This document shows, one piece after another, positions 58,533 to 64,000 of a stretch of 64,000 bases of DNA. Each line of letters opens with the position of its first letter. The first letter of the stretch is position 1. The position numbers and the translations under genes were made by a program. Below the pieces are notes generated by a model, which searched no databases, was not told the origin of the DNA, and saw nothing but the letters and a program-made list of their open reading frames with translations. Source of the stretch: Azolla caroliniana (Eukaryota; Polypodiophyta); contig JBHGNT010000015.1 in NCBI GenBank assembly GCA_043228905.1, positions 18,972,001 to 19,036,000 of the forward strand. The letters run 5' to 3'.

Positions 58533-61500
58533 TCAGGCAGCCTCCCGCCATCCACCTTTCTTTAACCGCAGTGCTTCAACCTTCATAGCATCTGTCCACA
58601 TATGGGCATCTGAATAAATATTGACCATTAAAATATATGCTCCCGCAACTTTATCATCTGAATTCAATGCAGAATCAAAGGAATGTTTCCCTAGCTCTAC
58701 ATCACCCCATTTTCGGCAAGCACTTAACATCGTACTCCATACCACAAAATCAGGTTCAAATGGCATTTTCTCTGCTGTCAGAACAGCTTCATCAAGTTGA
58801 CCTGCACGACCAAGTAGATCAACCATACAATTCTGATGCTTAAGAGTTGGACTAATTTTATATTCTTGAATCATCAGTATAAAGCAATCTCTTCCTATGT
58901 CAACGAGACCAGCATGATTACATGCCGTCAAAAGATTAAGGAAAGAAACTCCATCTGGCTGTATGTTTTCCATTCTCATCCTCGAAAATAAATTAAATAC
59001 ACACTCCCAATCACCTTGACGAGCATAGCCTGTACTTAATGTGTTCCATGAAGCAAGATCCCAAACAGGCAAAGTATCAAGGAGTTGTTGAGCATCCAGC
59101 ATGCTTCCACACCTTCCATACATATCAACAAGGGCATTTGTAAGAACGACTTCCGATGTTTCAGATATAATTCTGTTAATCATGGAATGGAACTTTTTCC
59201 CTGTTTCAAGGGCCACAGCATCACCACATGCTTTCAAAGTGCTGACAAAGATTCTGCTATCAGGTAATACACCCTGCTCTTGTAGTTGTCCATAGAGTTT
59301 GAGTGCCTTCTCACAGTCTACTTCAGCATATGATAGGATCATAGAATTCCACACAACAACATCTGGATACACACCATCTTGTTGCATCTCTTCAAAACAG
59401 ACATAGGCTTCCTCACAAAGGCCAAGGTCAGTATAGCCTGAGATCAGTGCAGTCCAAGAGATTATATCTCGTGAAGGTAATTGATCTAGCAAGCCATGCG
59501 CCTCCTCAAGAAAGCCACATTTACAATACATGTCCACCAGCGCACTACAAATGTAAGCATCTCTTTCATAACCTTTTTTAGCAATCTCTGAATGAAATGC
59601 TTGACCCTTGTGGATAATGCTGAGTTTACTACAAGCTCTTAATCCAGAAACATACGTAAAGGCATTTGGTGAGACGCTCTCCATACACATTCTCTGGAAA
59701 CAATTCAATGCTTCCTTGCTAGATCCATGCTCAGCGTAGCCAGCAATTAGAGCAGTCCAAGTGAGCACATCTCGAGCACCCATGGTATCAAATACTTCTT
59801 GTGCTTCTGCAAGTTCACCACACTTAGCGTATAGCACTACCAAACAACTCGCCACATGGAAATTCAATTCAAACCCATCCTTTACAACTTCTGCATGAAA
59901 TTTTTGTCCCCTTCTTAGGGTTCCAGGCTCACAACAAGATTTCAAGACAAAAATGTATGTTAATGCATCAGGAAACACCCCTTCTAGTTGCATGCTTTTA
60001 AAACAGTTCTCCACTTCTTCACTAAGCTTCCGTTCAGCATATCCAGCAATGACAGCATTCCAAGTCACAACATCGTGTATTGATAACCCCACAAATGTCT
60101 CCCATGATTCAGATAATAGGCCACATTTTGCATACATATCAACTAGAGTATTACCAACTACAATATTTACTTCCAGCCCTTGCTTCATGATTTCAATGTG
60201 TAATGATTGGCCCCTCTTCGCCACTCGTTCAGAGCTACAAGCCTTCAATGCACACACGAAAGTGATATAATTAGGAGACACTCCAGCTGATTTCATTTCT
60301 TCGAAACAATTCCATGCATCTTCACCAAATGCACGTTCACTATAAGCTGTAAGGACAGTGTTCCATGCAACTATATCTCGAATCTCTAGTTTATCAAATA
60401 TGTGGTATGCTTCTATGAGAGAATTGCATTTAACATACATGTCTATCAAAGTGTTTCCCACAATGCCTTCATTTTCAAATCCCTTTTTGACAAGCTCACA
60501 ATGAATATCCCTACTTTTACTGATTGTTTGCAAACTTCCACAAGCTTTTAAGCTGCAAGAAAGTGTAACAGCATTTGGAGACATTTTGCTTCTCATTCTC
60601 TCCAGGCACTTCAGAACTTCTTCACCATGTCCATACTCTGAATAGCCAGCAATGAGGGCATTCCAAGAAACTATATCTTGAAAAGCAAGCATATCGAAGG
60701 TATTCTGTGCTTCTGCAACTTGGCCACATTTAGCATAAAAGTCCACTAGTGTGTTTCCCACAAATGCATTTGTTTCATATCCTTTCTTCATAACTTCACT
60801 GTATATCCTTTGTCCATGAATTAAAGTTCCCAAACTGCTACATGCTTTCAAAACACATACATATGTGCCAGCATCAGGAGATATACCATCTGCTTGCATT
60901 CTCTCAAAGCATGTAAGAGCTTGTTCTGGAAGAGAATGGTCTACATATCCTGCAACCAATGCAGTCCATAACACTGTGTCTCTAACTGAAAGTGTATCAA
61001 AAATATCTCGTGCTTCTTCTAAAAATCCACCTTTTGCATACATATCCACCAAAATGCTACCAATAAACCGATCTGTTTCATATCCTTCCTTAACGATTTC
61101 ATAATGTATTTCCCGTCCTTTATGTATGATATTCGACCTTACACATGCTGTTAAGAGGGCAACAAATGTGAAACTATTCGGATACACAAATTCTTGTTTC
61201 ATTCTATTATAGAGATCAAAAGCGTGTTGAGTTTCTCCACAATCAATGTGAGCTTGGATGAGAGAAGTCCAGGAGTATTCATTTCGATATTGTAGATTTT
61301 CAAAGACACGCAAGGCACAAGTGATACTACCACAATCGACAAATGCAGGAACAAAGTAGTTTCCAAGAGATATATTTCTATTCGAATTAAGAGTGTCAGA
61401 TATCAAGGCAAACATACGGTCCAGACCTGGTAAATCCTTTTCTCTCTTGCATTTAAGCAAGATAAATATGAAGTCATCATTTGATGGGAATTTTGTGGTC

Positions 61501-61796
61501 TGCTCCAGATACGAGATCGCATCTCCAGTGCTTACTGTTCTCCAATCACAAGAATTCTTTTGGTTTCTCGCCAGATCAATTCCATTAAGATCATCAAGCA
61601 ACATAGCTTTCCCAGAAGAATCTGATCCTCCAGTCTCTGTAACTGAAACTGTTCTTTTTGTTAATCGCACATCACATGTAACCTTTGCGTTTTTCATCAA
61701 ATCACTCCTTTTAATATCATTAACCAGCACATGATTTCCTGAAAGATCAATTCTTTTCTTCTCTGAAGCTGAATTCCTGCACTTACCATTCTCCAC
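58533..61796 (-). CDS. Large PLS-type pentatricopeptide repeat protein (main reading frame)
   Basis: An uninterrupted frame of 1087 codons. After about 85 residues of low-similarity sequence come about nine P-L-S triplets (for example GSILVDMYAKGGFLEEARDI, WTALVAGYVDHSLPEQALTC, GNTLVDMYAKCGLLSESWET, SALVDMYCKCGFLEEAHGLL), an E-like segment (HQNCMVDLLGRAGQLDEAVL...VVWSTMLSACRKWGDVELG) and a short end NIYSDAHMWTDAMKVEALRL-KKGGWREAA. No DYW deaminase domain. The expected role is sequence-specific RNA binding in plastid or mitochondrion. The first codon of the frame is GTG right after a TGA; the same frame continues upstream (61797-62429), so the real start is either the Met of LMKNAK (near residue 34) or upstream beyond the stop. 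Related to the gene at 51068, same strand. Confidence 0.85.
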   Translation of the reverse strand: MENGKCRNSASEKKRIDLSGNHVLVNDIKRSDLMKNAKVTCDVRLTKRTVSVTETGGSDSSGKAMLLDDLNGIDLARNQKNSCDWRTVSTGDAISYLEQTTKFPSNDDFIFILLKCKREKDLPGLDRMFALISDTLNSNRNISLGNYFVPAFVDCGSITCALRVFENLQYRNEYSWTSLIQAHIDCGETQHAFDLYNRMKQEFVYPNSFTFVALLTACVRSNIIHKGREIHYEIVKEGYETDRFIGSILVDMYAKGGFLEEARDIFDTLSVRDTVLWTALVAGYVDHSLPEQALTCFERMQADGISPDAGTYVCVLKACSSLGTLIHGQRIYSEVMKKGYETNAFVGNTLVDFYAKCGQVAEAQNTFDMLAFQDIVSWNALIAGYSEYGHGEEVLKCLERMRSKMSPNAVTLSCSLKACGSLQTISKSRDIHCELVKKGFENEGIVGNTLIDMYVKCNSLIEAYHIFDKLEIRDIVAWNTVLTAYSERAFGEDAWNCFEEMKSAGVSPNYITFVCALKACSSERVAKRGQSLHIEIMKQGLEVNIVVGNTLVDMYAKCGLLSESWETFVGLSIHDVVTWNAVIAGYAERKLSEEVENCFKSMQLEGVFPDALTYIFVLKSCCEPGTLRRGQKFHAEVVKDGFELNFHVASCLVVLYAKCGELAEAQEVFDTMGARDVLTWTALIAGYAEHGSSKEALNCFQRMCMESVSPNAFTYVSGLRACSKLSIIHKGQAFHSEIAKKGYERDAYICSALVDMYCKCGFLEEAHGLLDQLPSRDIISWTALISGYTDLGLCEEAYVCFEEMQQDGVYPDVVVWNSMILSYAEVDCEKALKLYGQLQEQGVLPDSRIFVSTLKACGDAVALETGKKFHSMINRIISETSEVVLTNALVDMYGRCGSMLDAQQLLDTLPVWDLASWNTLSTGYARQGDWECVFNLFSRMRMENIQPDGVSFLNLLTACNHAGLVDIGRDCFILMIQEYKISPTLKHQNCMVDLLGRAGQLDEAVLTAEKMPFEPDFVVWSTMLSACRKWGDVELGKHSFDSALNSDDKVAGAYILMVNIYSDAHMWTDAMKVEALRLKKGGWREAA

Positions 61797-62429
61797 TCAC
61801 AAAATCTTCACTTTTTTCTTCACATCGCTACCTGTACTCTCTGAAACTCTTTCTCTTACGCTTATTGTGTTGTCCTTCCAGTTGATACATGTAGGATCAT
61901 CAAGCAACACAGAATTTTCTCTATAATCACATCCTGTATTCTCTGGGACTCCATCCCGTGTGATTATTGTTCTCATATCACAAGAGATCTCCGTGTTCTT
62001 CTTTTCATTGCTATCTATATTCTCTGGAACTCCATCTCCAGTGCTTAACCTCTTCAAATCACACGCAATTATCATGCTTTTCTTCAAATCAATACTTCTA
62101 AGCTCATCAAGAGACACAGAATCTCCTGAAAGACCATATGTTCTACTCTCACAAAAATCGATCTTTACAGCTTCGATTTCTATGGCTTCAGATGTATGGC
62201 TCTGAAAAGCATAAAAGCACGGGAAAATCTTGATGCCAAAAGGAGGTCGAAAACCTGCAGAAACTGAGAAGTTCGTAGGGTTAAAGAACAACATCCAGAA
62301 CGTCTGCGTGAAGGTAACAGGAAAACTACAGAGATATGATTCTGTCAGACTCCCTAGCCATTCCAATCTACAAAACATAGCGACGTCTGAATCTCTAGAA
62401 TCTACATTCATTCTTTTGGAAAAGAACAT
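61797..62429 (-). pseudogene. N-terminal part of the large PPR gene, separated by one in-frame TGA
   Basis: 210 codons from ATG at 62429 (MFFSKRMNVDSRDSDVAMFC..., a hydrophobic, acid-poor start that could target an organelle) to TGA at 61797-61799, in the same frame as the PPR array that follows. An imperfect repeat of about 35-50 residues (LDELRSIDLKKS / LDDPTCINWKDN / VNDIKRSDLMKN / LDDLNGIDLARN, each followed by CDxRTVSTGDxVSE-like wording) runs on both sides of the stop, which argues that the two parts were one coding sequence. The stop may be a C-to-T change of CGA, an intron boundary (GTAAGTGCAG lies 13 bases beyond), or an assembly error. Confidence 0.6.
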
Positions 62430-64000
62430 ATCCCTTTTTCTCGCTTGAAAACTGTAGAGAGCTGATGCTCTGAGCCTCTACATCCACTCCAGTGAGCAAA
62501 GACCATGTCTCTCTCACAACAAGAGATGGTTGATTCCCTCATGATGCATTCCCACTCCAGCAAAGAAAAGAAAGAACGTTTCTCTTGTCTGGAAACTACG
62601 GAGATCTGATTCTCTCAAACTCCAAACTCCATGGCAGCGAACGAGAATTTAGAAACTCCATCTGTCTCTGTCTCTGTCTCTGTCTCTGTGTCTCCATGAC
62701 CTTCGCGATGGAACGGGAACCTATCTGCCCCCGTCTATTCTGTCTCTGTCTCTGTCACTGTCTACCTCCATAGCCGTTCTGTACAGAGCAGAGGGAAGGA
62801 GGGGTATTTTTGTAAATAACTAAAACCTCATAGAATAAACCTTTTGTGTGAAATATGTATATATGTATATATGTATGTAAACTCTAGGGGTATAAGTGGT
62901 ATATGTATATAGTATGTATATGTTGTATAGATAAGATCAATATTACATTTTTGAAAGCATGAAGCAAAGCCTTGTTTGTTCTTTTTACATTTGGTGAGAG
63001 TCTAGATTTGGTTGAGCTAGAATCTAATGTAAACATGAAAATAAGAAAATTAATAGAGACTTTGAGAAAGAAAGAAAGATATATTAACATTTTCTAAGAC
63101 CAAGAGAGAGAGAGAAGGGTGTTGATCCACCTGACCACCCCTAAAGCAAAGGGATCGAGAGAGGCTCTAGTAATCTAACGTAAACATGAAAATAAGAAAT
63201 TATAGAGGCAGAGAGAGGAAGAGAAGGGTGTCGATCCACCCTAGAGCAACGGGGTCGACACAAACTCTGTCATGGAGTGTCATTCAGGTCTCAAGTTTCT
63301 GTCAATCTTGTTGCTCGAGGGTGCAAAGGTATGGTATTGATCTTATATTGGGCTTTGAGTTGATATAGGCATGTGCTCACTATGAGAGTATATTCATCAC
63401 AATCTCAACATAGTCAAATGATCCCCCGATGAGGTTAGTTAGGCCTTGTATTTATAACCAGACTTAAGCCCCCAAGAAGAGTTTATACTTGGCCCTTAAG
63501 GGTTGTCTCGATCCCTATGATTATAAGTACTCTTCCCTTCTTTACATTCTCAACTAATCCTCACACTCCCTACTCTCGTGTGTAGAAGACGCAAACACCC
63601 ACGGGATAAGTTATGGTTATGCGTGTAACAAGATTATTGACCACATGAGAATTAAGATTAAGTACATCACATTTTAAGAAAAAACACAAGCAAGGTTGAG
63701 GTATTTGGAGCATATACCCAATCAACAAAGTCTTCAATGGAGTAAAGGGATCGTACATTAGCTCAACAAGCCTTGATATAGTTTCAATAAAAATCCAGCT
63801 CTTGGTCGTGGGCAATGTGGAATCAACTGACCAAAGCTTTTAAAGTAGTTTGAGGACTAGTCAATAGAAGCTTTAGATACCTATCGGCTATGCCATTTGT
63901 CATTGTCTGTAAGTAAGATCGCGACAAGTGGATAAAGCTCCCAATTTGATCAATTGGGCTTCGTATAGAAGCATAAGATGCCTATCGGTTATGGTATTAG
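62430..64000. other. PPR promoter region and intergenic repeats
   Basis: Upstream of the PPR gene there is a (TCTGTC)n run at about 62660-62692 with a second short one near 62740. A diverged tandem repeat occupies 63015-63260 (units with AATGTAAACATGAAAATAAGA, GAGAAGGGTGTTGATCCACC and ATCGAGAG or GTCGACA). The right edge has a short duplicated phrase (CCTATCGGCTATG near 63882 and CCTATCGGTTATG near 63981). No gene is supported. Confidence 0.55.

Noticed and set aside
58533-61796. DYW-type RNA editing deaminase at the end of the large PPR gene
   Set aside because: Looked for HxE and CxxC zinc motifs after the E-like part; the protein stops at GGWREAA with none present.

Overview
This window is plant nuclear DNA: intron-bearing genes with plant-only families (a CDPK calcium-dependent kinase, a RALF peptide, PLS-type pentatricopeptide repeat genes) scattered through AT-rich, microsatellite-rich DNA full of decayed mobile elements. 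The wording of the PPR arrays (many P-L-S triplets with FVCALKAC/MYAKCG-type repeats and no DYW domain) and the long sparse intergenic spaces resemble a leptosporangiate fern; this is inference, and a lycophyte or another land plant is not excluded.

Layout. 2.45-4.4 kb: the last seven exons of a NIPA-type magnesium transporter (+). 5.9-7.4 kb: scrambled Ty3/Gypsy remnants. 9.1-9.55 kb: a small His-rich protein gene (-). 14.1-14.5 kb: a 400-bp hAT-type element with exact 8-bp target duplication. 15.96-17.08 kb: a small thaumatin-like protein gene (+) with a GC-AG intron. 17.1-24.9 kb: almost empty. 25.2-25.5 kb: an intronless RALF gene (+) whose mature peptide has lost its basic residues. 26-30 kb: repeats and a second hAT-type element (29.6-30.1 kb). 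31.0-36.35 kb: a cluster of Penelope-like retroelement (PLE) copies, tandem and head-to-head, with hammerhead-ribozyme-like motifs at their 3' ends. 38.7-41.85 kb: a complete seven-exon CDPK (-). 44.8-47.1 kb: a GNAT acetyltransferase (-), probably organellar. 51.07-53.1 kb and 58.5-62.4 kb: two large PPR-PLS genes (-), the second with one in-frame TGA inside its N-terminal repeat domain. Between them lie a SINE-like element, a 308-bp tandem duplication, an LTR-like stretch and a LINE reverse transcriptase relic.

The genes do not form a pathway; they are independent loci in a repeat-rich region. The most interesting points are the PLE cluster with hammerhead relics (no endonuclease domain seen, telomere-complementary motifs), the acidic RALF-like peptide, and the PPR gene split by a single stop. 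All splice sites were inferred by eye from reading frame and family conservation.
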